This document shows, piece after piece, positions 48,513-57,826 of a stretch of 61,244 bases of DNA. The translations under genes and the position numbers were made by a program. The notes under the pieces are model-generated. The model was given only the letters and a program-made list of their open reading frames with translations, was not told the origin of the DNA and did no database searches. Source of the DNA: Alphaproteobacteria bacterium (GTDB lineage: Bacteria > Pseudomonadota > Alphaproteobacteria > Reyranellales > Reyranellaceae); assembly GCA_016870115.1 (NCBI GenBank), contig VGCH01000016.1, positions 1-61,244 of the forward strand, written 5' to 3'. Every line of letters begins with the position of its first letter. Within the stretch, counting starts at the first letter, position 1.

Positions 48513-49625
48513 GTGAAGACCAAGGCGGCGGTGTGCTACGAGGCGGGAAAGCCGCTGGTACTCGAAACAGTCGATCTCGAAGGGCCCAAGTTCGGCGAGG
48601 TGCTGGTCGAGATCAAGGCGTCGGGTGTCTGTCACACCGACGAATTCACACGGTCCGGCGGCGATCCCGAGGGGCTGTTCCCCGCGATCTTCGGCCATGA
48701 GGGCGCGGGCATCGTGGTCGATGTCGGACCGGGCACCGTGTCGCTGAAGAAGGGCGACCACGTGATCCCGCTCTACACGCCGGAATGTCGCGCCTGCAAA
48801 TCCTGTCTCAGCGGCAAGACCAACCTCTGCACCGCCATCCGCACCACGCTGGGCCAGGGCGTGATGCCCGACGGGACCTCGCGCTTCTCGATCGGCGGCC
48901 GCAAGATCCACCACTATATGGGCTGCTCGACCTTCTCCAACCACACCGTGCTGCCCGAAATCGCGCTGGCGAAGATCCGACCCGACGCGCCATTCGACAA
49001 GGTCTGCTACATCGGCTGCGGCGTCACGACGGGCATCGGCGCGGTCATCAACACGGCGAAGGTCGAGGCCGGCGCCAATGTCGTCGTCTTCGGGCTGGGC
49101 GGCATCGGTCTCAACGTCGTGCAGGGTGCGCGCATGGTGGGCGCCGGCATGATTGTGGGCGTCGATCTCAATCCGGCGCGCGAGGCTCTTGGCCGCAAGT
49201 TCGGCATGACGCACTTCGTCAACCCCTCGACGCTCGGCACGAAGGACCTGGTGGCGCATCTGGTCGAACTGACCGACGGCGGCGCGGACTATTCCTTCGA
49301 GTGCGTGGGCAACACGAAGTTGATGCGCCAGGCGCTGGAGTGCTGCCATCGGGGCTGGGGCAAGTCGGTGATCATCGGTGTCGCCGGCGCGGGCCAGGAG
49401 ATTTCGACCCGCCCGTTCCAGCTGGTCACCGGGCGGCAATGGATGGGCACGGCGTTCGGCGGCGCGAAGGGGCGCCGCGATGTGCCACGCATCGTCGACT
49501 GGTACATGGACGGGCGGATCGATATCGACTCGCTGATCACCCACACCATGCCCATCGACCGCATCAACGATGCCTTCGACCTGATGCACCGCGGCGAGTC
49601 GATCCGCAGCGTCGTCACCTTCTGA
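48513..49625 (+). CDS. Class III (glutathione-dependent formaldehyde-type) alcohol dehydrogenase
   Basis: 370 residues from the GTG at 48513 with GGAGGG just upstream; an earlier frame start at 48447 has none. Zinc MDR: catalytic Cys in GVCHTDEFTRSGGD, GHEGAG, structural Cys cluster in CRACKSCLSGKTNLC, cofactor GLGGIGLNVVQGARMVGAG and CVGNTKLMRQALECCHRGWG. The class III core (TTLGQGVMPDGTSRF, HYMGCSTFSNHTVLPEIALAKI) is present, although residues typical of the S-hydroxymethylglutathione site vary, so a related alcohol may be the substrate. In the run with MBL, SMP-30 and SDR genes. Confidence 0.88.
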   Translation: MKTKAAVCYEAGKPLVLETVDLEGPKFGEVLVEIKASGVCHTDEFTRSGGDPEGLFPAIFGHEGAGIVVDVGPGTVSLKKGDHVIPLYTPECRACKSCLSGKTNLCTAIRTTLGQGVMPDGTSRFSIGGRKIHHYMGCSTFSNHTVLPEIALAKIRPDAPFDKVCYIGCGVTTGIGAVINTAKVEAGANVVVFGLGGIGLNVVQGARMVGAGMIVGVDLNPAREALGRKFGMTHFVNPSTLGTKDLVAHLVELTDGGADYSFECVGNTKLMRQALECCHRGWGKSVIIGVAGAGQEISTRPFQLVTGRQWMGTAFGGAKGRRDVPRIVDWYMDGRIDIDSLITHTMPIDRINDAFDLMHRGESIRSVVTF

Positions 49626-49638
49626 CCGGGAGACCGCC

Positions 49639-50523
49639 ATGACCGTCCGCCGCATTGGCAACGCCACCATCGAGAAGGTCGAGGAGCTCTGTGCCGCCGG
49701 GTTCCGGCCCAACCGCATGTTCCCCAAATTCGACCAAGCGGCCTTCGATGCCCAGAAGCACTGGATGGTTCCGGTGCATGTCGAGGCGGGCTCCGACCGG
49801 CTGGTCGGATCGGTCCATACCTGGGTCGTGAAGACCGGCCGCCACACCATCCTGATCGACACCTGCCTCGGCAACCACAAGCAGCGCCACAACGCGGCGT
49901 GGAACAACCTCGACACGCCGTTCCTGAACCGTCTGCGCGCCTGCGTTTGCCCGCCGGAGTCCGTTGATTTTGTGATGTGCACCCATCTGCATGTCGATCA
50001 TGTCGGCTGGAACACGAAGATGGAGAATGGCCGCTGGGTGCCCACCTTCCCCAACGCCAAGTATCTGTTCGCGCAGCGGGAGTACGCGCACTGGGAAGCC
50101 GAGCGCAAAACCAAGGGCGATGGTGTGGTGAACGACGGTTCGTTCGACGATTCGGTCCTGCCGATCGTGGAGGCCGGCCGCGCGGTCATGATCGAAAGCG
50201 ATCATCAGCCCGACCCAATGCTCACGATCAAGGACTATCCCGGCCACACGCCGGGTTCCATTGCCATCAATCTCGCGGGCGGCGGCCATCAAGCGTGCTT
50301 TTCGGGCGACATCATGCATCACCCGATCCAGGTCTATCATCCCGACTGGTCGAGCCAATTCTGCTGGGATGCCGAGATGTCGGCGGTCAGTCGCCGCAAG
50401 CTCCTGGAGGACTGCGTCGAGGCGAACGCGCTTCTCTGTCCGGCCCACTTCCCCGGCGCCAACGCGGGCTACATCCGGCCCGAGCGGGACGCATTCCGTA
50501 TCGAGTGGGACGAGCAGTCGTGA
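49639..50523 (+). CDS. MBL-fold metallo-hydrolase (paralogue 2)
   Basis: 294 residues. Zinc motif H116-L-H118-V-D120-H121 (MCTHLHVDHVGWNT), later KDYPGHTPGSIAIN, Asp in ACFSGDIMHHP and His in LLCPAHFPG. Paralogue of the gene at 9085 with the same zinc-binding and GDI-HH-IQVY-P-WSS segments and similar length. Probably a lactonase-type hydrolase. Starts 13 bases after the alcohol dehydrogenase gene and overlaps the SMP-30 start (GTGA). Confidence 0.9.
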   Translation: MTVRRIGNATIEKVEELCAAGFRPNRMFPKFDQAAFDAQKHWMVPVHVEAGSDRLVGSVHTWVVKTGRHTILIDTCLGNHKQRHNAAWNNLDTPFLNRLRACVCPPESVDFVMCTHLHVDHVGWNTKMENGRWVPTFPNAKYLFAQREYAHWEAERKTKGDGVVNDGSFDDSVLPIVEAGRAVMIESDHQPDPMLTIKDYPGHTPGSIAINLAGGGHQACFSGDIMHHPIQVYHPDWSSQFCWDAEMSAVSRRKLLEDCVEANALLCPAHFPGANAGYIRPERDAFRIEWDEQS

Positions 50524-51359
50524 AGACCGAGGTCCTGCTGGCGGGCCTCTCCTTCGGCGAAGGACCGCGCTGGCGCGAGGACAAGCTCTGGTTTTCGGAT
50601 TTCTATGTGCATCAGGTCCGCACCGTCGATGTGGCCGGACATGCCGAAACCATTGTCGAAGTACCGGGCCGACCATCAGGACTGGGTTGGCGACCCGACG
50701 GCACCTTCCTGATCGTGAGCATGACGGACCGCCGCCTGATGCGGTTTGCGAAGGGTCGCCTGCAGATCGAGGCGGAGCTTGGCGGGCTCGCCACCGGCCA
50801 CTGCAATGACATGATCGTTGACGCCGCGGGGCGTGCCTATGTCGGCAATTTCGGCTTCGACCGCCACGCTGGCGAAGCACCGCGACCGGCAGTGCTGATC
50901 CGCGTCGATCTCGATGGCTCGGTACACAAGGCGGCCGGCGATCTGATGTTTCCCAACGGCACCGTGATCACACCGGACGGGCGCACGCTGATCGTGGGCG
51001 AGACGCTCGCCAAGCGGCTCACGGCCTTTGATCTCGCGCCCGATGGCACGCTCTCCAACAGGCGTGTCTGGGCAGAAACGCCCTCCTGCGCTCCCGACGG
51101 CATCTGCCTCGACGCCGAAGGCGCCGTCTGGGTGACCGGTGCCTTCACCGGCAAGATGGTGCGTGTGCGCGAGGGCGGCGCCGTGACCCACGAAATCGAC
51201 TTCGGGCCCCGCTCTGCCTACGCCTGTATGCTGGGAGGTGCCGACCGGCGCACGCTCTTCATCGTGACCAACTCGGGCAGTGGCCCGGCGATCGCCGCGA
51301 AACGCGATGGCCGGATCGAGATTGCGCGGGTCGATGTGCCGGGAGCGGGACTGCCATGA
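50520..51359 (+). CDS. SMP-30/gluconolactonase/LRE-family protein
   Basis: 279 residues from a GTG overlapping the MBL stop. Six-bladed beta-propeller lactonase fold: LLAGLSFGEGPRWREDKLWFSDFY (metal-binding Glu), PSGLGWRPDGTFLIVSM, HCNDMIVDAAGRAYVGNFG (Asn and Asp ligands), PNGTVITPDGRTLIVGET, and PDGICLDAEGAVWVTGA. Hydrolyses sugar or aromatic lactones with calcium or zinc. Coupled by ATGA to the next SDR gene. Together with the MBL enzyme it points to lactone chemistry. Confidence 0.92.
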   Translation: MKTEVLLAGLSFGEGPRWREDKLWFSDFYVHQVRTVDVAGHAETIVEVPGRPSGLGWRPDGTFLIVSMTDRRLMRFAKGRLQIEAELGGLATGHCNDMIVDAAGRAYVGNFGFDRHAGEAPRPAVLIRVDLDGSVHKAAGDLMFPNGTVITPDGRTLIVGETLAKRLTAFDLAPDGTLSNRRVWAETPSCAPDGICLDAEGAVWVTGAFTGKMVRVREGGAVTHEIDFGPRSAYACMLGGADRRTLFIVTNSGSGPAIAAKRDGRIEIARVDVPGAGLP

Positions 51360-52156
51360 GCGACGAGTACGGTCTCCAGGGCAAGGTCGCGGTCGTGACG
51401 GGCGGCGGCGCGGCGGGCGACGGCATCGGCAACGGGCGCGCCGCCGCGATCCTGCTTGCCCGCGCTGGCGCCAAGGTGCTGGTTGTCGACCGCGATCCGC
51501 TGCTCGCCCAGCGCACGGTCGAGATGATCAGCGCCGAGGGCGGTACCGCCAAGGCCCACGCCGCCGATGTCGCCGACGACGCCGGCGCGCGCGGGGTGAT
51601 CGAGGCGGTGCTCGATCACTGGGGCCGACTCGACGTGCTCGACAACAATGTCGGCATCGGCGGGCGCGGCACGGTGGCGGATGTGTCACCGGCAGACTGG
51701 CGCCGGGTCATGCACGTGAACGTCGACAGCATGTACCTGGTCTCGCGGCACGCGGTGCCCGTGATGGTGCGCGGCGGCGGGGGCGCGATCGTCAACGTCT
51801 CGTCAATCTCGGCGCTGCGGCCCCGCGGCCTCACGCCCTACAGCGCCTCCAAGGGGGCGGTGATCGCCCTCACCCGCGCGATGGCTGTCGATCATGGCCG
51901 CGACGGCGTGCGCGTGAATTGCGTGGCGCCGGGCCCCGTCTATACCCCGATGGTCTATGCCCGAGGCATGAGCGACAAGGCCCGCGCCCAGCGCGCCCGC
52001 GCCTCGGTGCTGCGCACGGAAGGAACCGGCTGGGATGTCGGCCACGCCGTCCGCTTCCTGTTGAGCAGCCAGGCCCGCTACATCACCGGCCACACGCTGG
52101 TGGTGGATGGCGGCGTGACGCTGCAAGCGCCGGAGCGCGAGAGCGAAGACCACTGA
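51356..52156 (+). CDS. SDR-family oxidoreductase (Bac-type), paralogue A
   Basis: 266 residues. Cofactor VTGGGAAGDGIGNGRAAAILL, with an inserted AAGDG loop typical of one SDR group shared with paralogue B at 52743. D-V (AHAADVADD), N-N-V-G-I (LDNNVGIGGRG), catalytic Ser in VSSISAL and Y-x-x-x-K in TPYSASKGAV. C-terminal YITGHTLVVDGGVT. Cytosolic alcohol/ketone oxidoreductase. Coupled to the SMP-30 stop. Confidence 0.92.
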   Translation: MSDEYGLQGKVAVVTGGGAAGDGIGNGRAAAILLARAGAKVLVVDRDPLLAQRTVEMISAEGGTAKAHAADVADDAGARGVIEAVLDHWGRLDVLDNNVGIGGRGTVADVSPADWRRVMHVNVDSMYLVSRHAVPVMVRGGGGAIVNVSSISALRPRGLTPYSASKGAVIALTRAMAVDHGRDGVRVNCVAPGPVYTPMVYARGMSDKARAQRARASVLRTEGTGWDVGHAVRFLLSSQARYITGHTLVVDGGVTLQAPERESEDH

Positions 52157-52186
52157 CCGGGCGCCGCGCCCGCTGAAGGAGACGCC

Positions 52187-52741
52187 ATGGCCCGCCTGCC
52201 CTACCTTGAACCCGACCAGGTCGCGCCCGAGTTCCGCGATATGCTCGCGCGCAACACCAATCTCCACAAACTGCTGGTCAACAGCCCGCACATGGCCCGG
52301 GCCTTCAACGGGCTTGGCGGCTACATCCGCAACCGGAGCAAGCTCGATCCCAGGCTGCGCGAGCTCGCCATCCTGCAGGTGGGTTGGCTCGAGAAGTCGG
52401 AGTACGAATTCACCCATCACGTGAAGATCGGGCGCGAGTTCGGGGTCACCGACGCCGATATCGAAGGCCTGATGGCTGAAACCGCGGGCCGGCCATCCAC
52501 CCTCGAACCGCTGGCGCGGGCCGTCCTGCGCGGCGCGCGCGAGATGACCCGCGATCTCGCCATGACCGACGCCACCTTCGCCGAGATCAAGGCGGCGCTG
52601 AGCGATGAGCATATGGTCGATCTGGTGGTGACCATCGCCTTCTATTGCGCCGTGGTGCGGGTGCTGGCGACCATGAAGATGGACAACGAGCCTGCCTACA
52701 AGGAAGTGCTGAAGCAGTATCCGATTCCGGGAGTGAGCTGA
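52187..52741 (+). CDS. Carboxymuconolactone decarboxylase-family (AhpD-like) protein
   Basis: 184 residues, all-helical AhpD/CMD fold: SPHMARAFNGLGGYIRNRSKLDPRLRELAILQVGWLEKSEYEFTHHVKIGREFGV, with the conserved E and H of the YE-x-x-x-H site but no CxxC. So it is a CMD-like decarboxylase/isomerase candidate, not a peroxidase. Cytosolic oligomer. It lies between two SDR paralogues; starts 30 bases after the first stop and is 1 base from the next start. Confidence 0.9.
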   Translation: MARLPYLEPDQVAPEFRDMLARNTNLHKLLVNSPHMARAFNGLGGYIRNRSKLDPRLRELAILQVGWLEKSEYEFTHHVKIGREFGVTDADIEGLMAETAGRPSTLEPLARAVLRGAREMTRDLAMTDATFAEIKAALSDEHMVDLVVTIAFYCAVVRVLATMKMDNEPAYKEVLKQYPIPGVS

Positions 52742-52742
52742 C

Positions 52743-53543
52743 ATGCGCCTCAAGGACAAGGTCGCGATCGTGGTCGGTGCCGGCCAGAGTCCGGGCGAGG
52801 GCATGGGCAACGGCCGCGCGACGGCGCTGGTCTTCGCACGCGAAGGCGCCCGCGTGCTTTGCGCCGACGTCAATGCCGCGAGCGCGGTGGAGACCGTCGC
52901 GATGGTGCGTGCGCAAGGCGGCGTCGCAGAGGCGTTCGAGGTCGACGTCACCCGCGAGGCTGGCGTACGCGCCATGATCGATGCCGCTCTGACCCACTGG
53001 GGCCGCCTCGACATCCTTCACAACAATGTTGGTGTCTCACTCTCGGGCGGCGATGCCGAGTTAGCCGACATTACCGAAGCCGCATTCGACCGCTGCACGG
53101 CGATCAATCTCAAGAGCTGCATCTTCGCCGCCCGCCATGCGCTTCCCGCGATGCGCCGGCAGGGTTCGGGCGTCATCATCAACATTTCCTCGATGGCCGT
53201 GATCACGACGTACCCTTACGTCGCCTACAAGGCCACCAAGGCGGCGATGGTGGCCTTCACCGAACAGCTCGCCTACCAGAACGCCCAATACGGCATCCGC
53301 GCCAACGTGATCCTGCCCGGTCTGATGAACACGCCGATGGCGGTCGACACGCGCGCCCGCGAATTCGGCAAGAGCCGCGCCGAAATCGAGGCCGAGCGGG
53401 ATTCCAAGGTTCCGTTGCGCCGCAAGATGGGCACCGGCTGGGACGTCGCCCACGCGGCCCTCTTCCTCGCCTCGGACGAGGCCAACTTCATTACTGGCGT
53501 GACGCTGCCGGTCGATGGCGGCGCGAGCGTGCGGCGGGGATAG
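52743..53543 (+). CDS. SDR-family oxidoreductase, paralogue B
   Basis: 266 residues. Cofactor VVGAGQSPGEGMGNGRATALVFA has an extended G-rich loop like paralogue A. N-N-V-G (LHNNVGVSLSG), catalytic Ser in ISSMAVI, Y-x-x-x-K in VAYKATKAAMV. C-terminal FITGVTLPVDGGASV. Same length and same inserted loop as the neighbour at 51356, so a duplicated pair acting on related intermediates is likely. Last gene of the plus-strand run. Confidence 0.92.
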   Translation: MRLKDKVAIVVGAGQSPGEGMGNGRATALVFAREGARVLCADVNAASAVETVAMVRAQGGVAEAFEVDVTREAGVRAMIDAALTHWGRLDILHNNVGVSLSGGDAELADITEAAFDRCTAINLKSCIFAARHALPAMRRQGSGVIINISSMAVITTYPYVAYKATKAAMVAFTEQLAYQNAQYGIRANVILPGLMNTPMAVDTRAREFGKSRAEIEAERDSKVPLRRKMGTGWDVAHAALFLASDEANFITGVTLPVDGGASVRRG

Positions 53544-53609
53544 AGTCAACGCACACGCGGCCGTCGCCGTCGTGTTTCCGATCCGACAGAGTCGCCCCGA
53601 TCATCGGCT

Positions 53610-54749
53610 CTAGTCTTCGCCCAGCGCGCGCGCGATGATGTTGCGCTGGATGTCCGAGGTGCCTTCGCCGATCACGTACACCAGCGCATCGCGGTGGTGC
53701 ATCCCGACACGATGGTCGCGCATGATGCCTGCGCCACCCAGGATGCGGATCGCGTCCTCCGTGACCTTGAGCGCGTTCTCGGAGGCGACCAGCTTCACCT
53801 TCGACGCGGTCGACATGTCGAGGTCGCCGCGATCCACGCGCCACGCGCCGTAGTAGACCATCCAATGCGCGGCCTCGATGGCGGCCGCCATGTCCGCCAA
53901 CCGATGGGCGATGGCCTGGTACTCCACGATCGCCCGACCACCGACCTCGCGCTGCCGGGCAAAGCGCCGAGCTTCGTCGAAGGCGCCGCGTGCGACCCCG
54001 AGGATCGAGGCCGCGACGCCGACGCGGTTCTCGGCGAGTGAGTCCAGGATCACCGGATAGGTGCCGACACGGCCGCCCAGAAGCCCTGAGTCCGGCACGA
54101 ACAGGTCCTCGATCGCAAGCAGGCCGGTTTCCGATCCGCGCAGCCCCTCCTTGCGCAGATGGTCGATTCGCACCGCCGGGTCAGGCAGCGGCACGATGAA
54201 GAGACTCACCGACGACGCCGTGAGCTCCGGCGCCGTACGGGCCGCCAGCATCATGAAGTCGGCGCAGGGTGCGTTCGTGATGTACATCTTGGCGCCCGAA
54301 ATGCGCCATCCGCCGTCAACCTTGCGTGCCTTGGTGCGCATCGCGCGGATGTTCGACCCCCCCTCGGGCTCGGAGAGCCCGAAGCAGGCGACCACCTCAC
54401 CGCGCACGGCCGGAGTGAAGAACCGCGCCTTCTGCTCCGCCGTCCCAATCTTCCAGATCGGCCAGATGCCGAGATGGGAGTGCGCCGAAAAGGCCGCGCA
54501 GAAGGCCTGGCTCACCCGGCCAATCTCCTCGCGCACGATGCAGTCGGCGATCTTGTCCATGCCGCTGCCGCCGTCGGCCTCGGGATAGCGCGCGCCGATC
54601 AGGCCGAGATCGCCCCAGCGCCGGAACAATCCGCGCGGGAAGCGTTCGGTCTCATCGGCTTCGCGCACCAGAGGTTCGGCCTCCTCATGCATGAATCGCC
54701 GGACGGTGTCGCGAAGGGCCTTGTGCTCGCTGGAGAATTCGAAATCCAT
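53610..54749 (-). CDS. Acyl-CoA dehydrogenase
   Basis: 379 residues from the ATG at 54749. FGLSEPEGGSNIRAMRTKARK and FAD strand GGWRISGAKMYITNAPCADFMM, LFVPDSGLLGG, and C-terminal ENALKVTEDAIRILGGAGIMRDHRVGMHHRDALVYVIGEGTSDIQRNIIARAL; the catalytic Glu lies in IGEGTSD. Desaturates an acyl-CoA. Closest to isovaleryl/butyryl-type enzymes by eye. Monocistronic between convergent and divergent genes. Confidence 0.93.
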   Translation of the reverse strand: MDFEFSSEHKALRDTVRRFMHEEAEPLVREADETERFPRGLFRRWGDLGLIGARYPEADGGSGMDKIADCIVREEIGRVSQAFCAAFSAHSHLGIWPIWKIGTAEQKARFFTPAVRGEVVACFGLSEPEGGSNIRAMRTKARKVDGGWRISGAKMYITNAPCADFMMLAARTAPELTASSVSLFIVPLPDPAVRIDHLRKEGLRGSETGLLAIEDLFVPDSGLLGGRVGTYPVILDSLAENRVGVAASILGVARGAFDEARRFARQREVGGRAIVEYQAIAHRLADMAAAIEAAHWMVYYGAWRVDRGDLDMSTASKVKLVASENALKVTEDAIRILGGAGIMRDHRVGMHHRDALVYVIGEGTSDIQRNIIARALGED

Positions 54750-54892
54750 GCCCGACCCTACCGTCTTTCCGACGCGGCCGGAATCAGTCGGATCGGAACA
54801 CCCACGGCCGCCACGCTGCCCGATGCTCATGGGCGAGGGTTGATTGGCACAATCCAGACACGACGTGGCAAACTCGAAGGAGGGGGACAGCG

Positions 54893-55408
54893 ATGAAAGA
54901 GCACTACGCCACCTTTGCCGCCTACAATTCCTGGGCCAACCGACTCCTTTATGCCGCCGCCGCGCGGCTGCCCGACGCTCTATACAGGCAGGATCGCGGC
55001 GCGTTTTGCGGCTCGCTGCACGGGACCCTGAATCACCTCCTTGTCGCCGACCGCGTCTGGATGCACCGATTCACTCGTACCGGAGACGCGCCGACGCAGC
55101 TGGATGCCATCCTGCACGACCGGCTCGACGATCTGCGGGCCGCCCGCGAGGCGGAGGACGATCGGATCGCCCGCTGGATCGACGGGCTCGGCGAGGGCGA
55201 TCTTGCGGGCATGATCCGGTACCGTCGAGTGACGGCACCCGACGACGTGGTGCAGCCGCTCCATCGCGCGCTCGCCCACTTCTTCAATCACCAGACCCTC
55301 CATCGCGGCCAGGCGCACGGACTGCTGACCGCGCTGGGCGGACGCGACGCCGCACCGGAGCTCGATCTTCTCTACTTCGAGCGGCTGCGGGAGCGCGGCG
55401 GCGCGTGA
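54893..55408 (+). CDS. DinB-family metal-binding protein
   Basis: 171 residues, four-helix DinB/YfiT-like bundle. N-terminal YATFAAYNSWANRLLYAAAARLP, metal-binding His in LNHLLVADRVWMHRF (H48) and two His in HFFNHQTLHRGQAHGLLTALG. Members are thiol transferases (mycothiol, bacillithiol or glutathione related) or of unknown role. GAAGGAGG precedes the start. Divergent from the acyl-CoA dehydrogenase and convergent with the flavin hydroxylase. Confidence 0.9.
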   Translation: MKEHYATFAAYNSWANRLLYAAAARLPDALYRQDRGAFCGSLHGTLNHLLVADRVWMHRFTRTGDAPTQLDAILHDRLDDLRAAREAEDDRIARWIDGLGEGDLAGMIRYRRVTAPDDVVQPLHRALAHFFNHQTLHRGQAHGLLTALGGRDAAPELDLLYFERLRERGGA

Positions 55409-55415
55409 ACCGCCC

Positions 55416-56603
55416 TCAATAGGTCGCGTCCCATCCGCCATAGAGCCAGGCGATGGTGTCGAGCCACTGGTCCTGGCTCTTGGCCGACATGATCGCGTTG
55501 CGCAGCGCCGCGTGCGGCCCCGCCGGGTGATAAACGTGATCGCCCATGGCCCGCGAGGTGAGCTGGACCCGCGCGGTGCGCAGCATCCGCCGCTCGCGAT
55601 AGGCGACGAGGCCGCGCTCCAGCGAGTCGGGGTGGTTCGCGACACAGTCCGAGAGCGCGACCGCGTCTTCCAGTGCCATGCAGGCGCCCTGGGCCAGATA
55701 CTGCAGCATGGGGTGGGCGGCATCGCCCAGGAGCGCCACGCGGCCATCGACCCAGCGATCCGTTGGGTCGCGATCGCACAGCACCCAGAGCCGCCATTCC
55801 TTGCCCTGTGCCACGATCGAGCGCGGCTGCTGGTGCAAGTGGGCGAAGCCGCGATGCACTTCGGCATCCTCGACCGGCTTGCCCGCGACCGGCTCCGGCG
55901 CATCGTTGTGATAGGTCGCCACAAGATTGAACACCCGCCAGTCCGACAGCGGGTAATGCACGATGTGGCTCTTCGGTCCGGCCCAGAGCGTGGCGGCGTT
56001 CCAGCGGAAATCCTCGGGCATGCGATCGGTCGGGATCACCGAGCGATAGGTCGTATGGCCGCTGACTCGGGGCGGGCCATCGCCCGCCACCTGCCGGCGC
56101 ACGGCCGACCACAGTCCGTCCGCCCCGATCAGCCCCGATCCCTCGACCGCCTTGCCGTCAGCGAGTGTGGCGCGAACCCGCGTGTCGTCCTGGTCGTAGC
56201 CCACCACTTCGCTTGCCGTGTGGAGAGCAATCAGCGGATTTGCCTCGCAGGCTTTCAGCAGCACGCCATGCAGGTCGCCGCGATGCACGACGGCGTAGGG
56301 ATTCCCGAACCGCGCGCGAAAGGCGTCGCCCAGCTCGATGCGGCAGATCTCCTCCGCCGTAAGCGAGTCCATCAGACGCAACCGCTCGACATAGACCGCC
56401 ATCTGGCGTGCGGTCGTCCCGACCCCCAGCCGGTCGAACGCGTGAAACGCGTTGGGGCCGAGCTGGATGCCCGCCCCGATCTCGCCGAAACGCGACGCCC
56501 GCTCCAGCACAGCCACGTTCCGGCCCTTGGTCGCCAATCCCAGCGCGGCAGCCAGGCCGCCGATTCCGCCGCCCGCGATCAGGATCGGCAGAGACACGAT
56601 CAC
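55416..56603 (-). CDS. FAD-dependent 3-hydroxybenzoate/salicylate hydroxylase-like
   Basis: 395 residues from a GTG overlapping the CoA-transferase stop (GTGA). Flavin motif ILIAGGGIGGLAAALGLA, GIQLGPNAFHAFDRLGV, HRGDLHGVLL, GADGLWSAVRRQV, and GDAAHPMLQYLAQGACMALEDAVALSD. This fits 3-hydroxybenzoate 6-hydroxylase and salicylate hydroxylases, which hydroxylate the aromatic ring with NADH and O2. Last gene of OYE, CoA-transferase, hydroxylase unit. Confidence 0.9.
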   Translation of the reverse strand: MIVSLPILIAGGGIGGLAAALGLATKGRNVAVLERASRFGEIGAGIQLGPNAFHAFDRLGVGTTARQMAVYVERLRLMDSLTAEEICRIELGDAFRARFGNPYAVVHRGDLHGVLLKACEANPLIALHTASEVVGYDQDDTRVRATLADGKAVEGSGLIGADGLWSAVRRQVAGDGPPRVSGHTTYRSVIPTDRMPEDFRWNAATLWAGPKSHIVHYPLSDWRVFNLVATYHNDAPEPVAGKPVEDAEVHRGFAHLHQQPRSIVAQGKEWRLWVLCDRDPTDRWVDGRVALLGDAAHPMLQYLAQGACMALEDAVALSDCVANHPDSLERGLVAYRERRMLRTARVQLTSRAMGDHVYHPAGPHAALRNAIMSAKSQDQWLDTIAWLYGGWDATY

Positions 56604-57823
56604 CCTCTCTTTCGTGCCGAGGCGACGACGCCCTCGTCGAGCAACCGGGCGATCTCACCGTCCGGCAGGCCGAGGACACCGCTCAGGATCTCGACCGTGT
56701 GCTCGCCGAGCCGGGGCGCGCGTCTGGCCGCGGTTCGCTCGACAGCGCCGAACTGCAGCGGCGAGGCCGCGACGGGGTAGGCCCCGATCCCGGGCTGATC
56801 CAGCACCGTGAAGAGCGGATTGTCCGCGACCGCATCCCGATCGGCCAGCAATTCGCGGAAGGTCCGATAGGGTGCCCACAGGGCACCGGCACTGCGCAGG
56901 ACCGTGGCGACCTCATCGGCCGTCCGGGCGGCGACCCATGGCTCCAGGACGGCGCACAACCGCTCGCGCGCGCGCCACCGGTGCGCCTCGTCCTTGAGAT
57001 CGACGCCCAGCTCGCGCTCGATCGCCGCGAACGCCGCCTCGAAGCCGCCGGCCTCGGCGAGCGCCGCAAGGTGGCGATCGGAGAAGATGCAGATCATCAC
57101 CCAGCGTCCGTCGCTTGTGCGAAAGTCGCGGCCGAACGTGCCGAAAATCTCGTTGCCGTAGCGCGGGCGATCCACTCCGTTGATCGCGGCCTCACCGAGG
57201 TAGCCCAGCGCCGACACCGCCGCGAGCGCCATGTCCTGCAACGGAAGCACGATGCGTTGGCCTCGTCCGGTGAGGCGGCGGTGCCGCTCGGCAGCCAGGA
57301 TCGCCATCGCGCCGGCATAGGCGGTGGCGATGTCCCAGGCCGGCGTCACGTTGTTCACCGGCCCGTCATGCCCCACCGGGCCCGTCGTCATGGGGAACCC
57401 GGAGAGCGCATTCACCGTATAGTCGACTTGCGCGGTGCCTGTGCGCGTGCCGACGATGCTGAGGGCAATCAGGTCGGCACGCCGCGCCGAGAGCGCCTCG
57501 TAGGACAGCCAGCCGCGCGCGGGCATGTTGGTGGTGAAGATGCCGCCGCCCTCGCCCGGTGCGGCGATCAGCGCCGTCAGCAGCTCACGACCCCGCGGGT
57601 TGCGCAGATCGACCGCGATCGATCGTTTGCCCTTGTTGAGACCCGCCCAGTAGAGGCTCTGGCCGGTCGTCGTCACTGGCCAGCGGTCGGTGTCGAGGCC
57701 ACCCCGCATATCGTCGAAGCGGATGACATCAGCACCAAGCTGGGCCAGCGTCATGCCGCCCAGCGGCGCCGCGATGAAGGCCGATCCCTCGACGATGCGC
57801 AAACCATCGAGGATTCCCGGCAT
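56600..57823 (-). CDS. CaiB/BaiF family III CoA-transferase
   Basis: 407 residues. Features: DGLRIVEGSAFIAAPLGGMTLAQLGADVIRFDD, NKGKRSIAVDLRNPRGRELLTALI, NMPARGWLSYEALSARRADLIALSI and ATAYAGAMAILAAERHRRLTGRGQ, near the catalytic Asp region. Transfers CoA between acyl groups, activating a carboxylate. Cytosolic. It overlaps the downstream hydroxylase by four bases and is three bases after the OYE gene. Confidence 0.92.
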   Translation of the reverse strand: MPGILDGLRIVEGSAFIAAPLGGMTLAQLGADVIRFDDMRGGLDTDRWPVTTTGQSLYWAGLNKGKRSIAVDLRNPRGRELLTALIAAPGEGGGIFTTNMPARGWLSYEALSARRADLIALSIVGTRTGTAQVDYTVNALSGFPMTTGPVGHDGPVNNVTPAWDIATAYAGAMAILAAERHRRLTGRGQRIVLPLQDMALAAVSALGYLGEAAINGVDRPRYGNEIFGTFGRDFRTSDGRWVMICIFSDRHLAALAEAGGFEAAFAAIERELGVDLKDEAHRWRARERLCAVLEPWVAARTADEVATVLRSAGALWAPYRTFRELLADRDAVADNPLFTVLDQPGIGAYPVAASPLQFGAVERTAARRAPRLGEHTVEILSGVLGLPDGEIARLLDEGVVASARKRG

Positions 57824-57826
57824 GGC

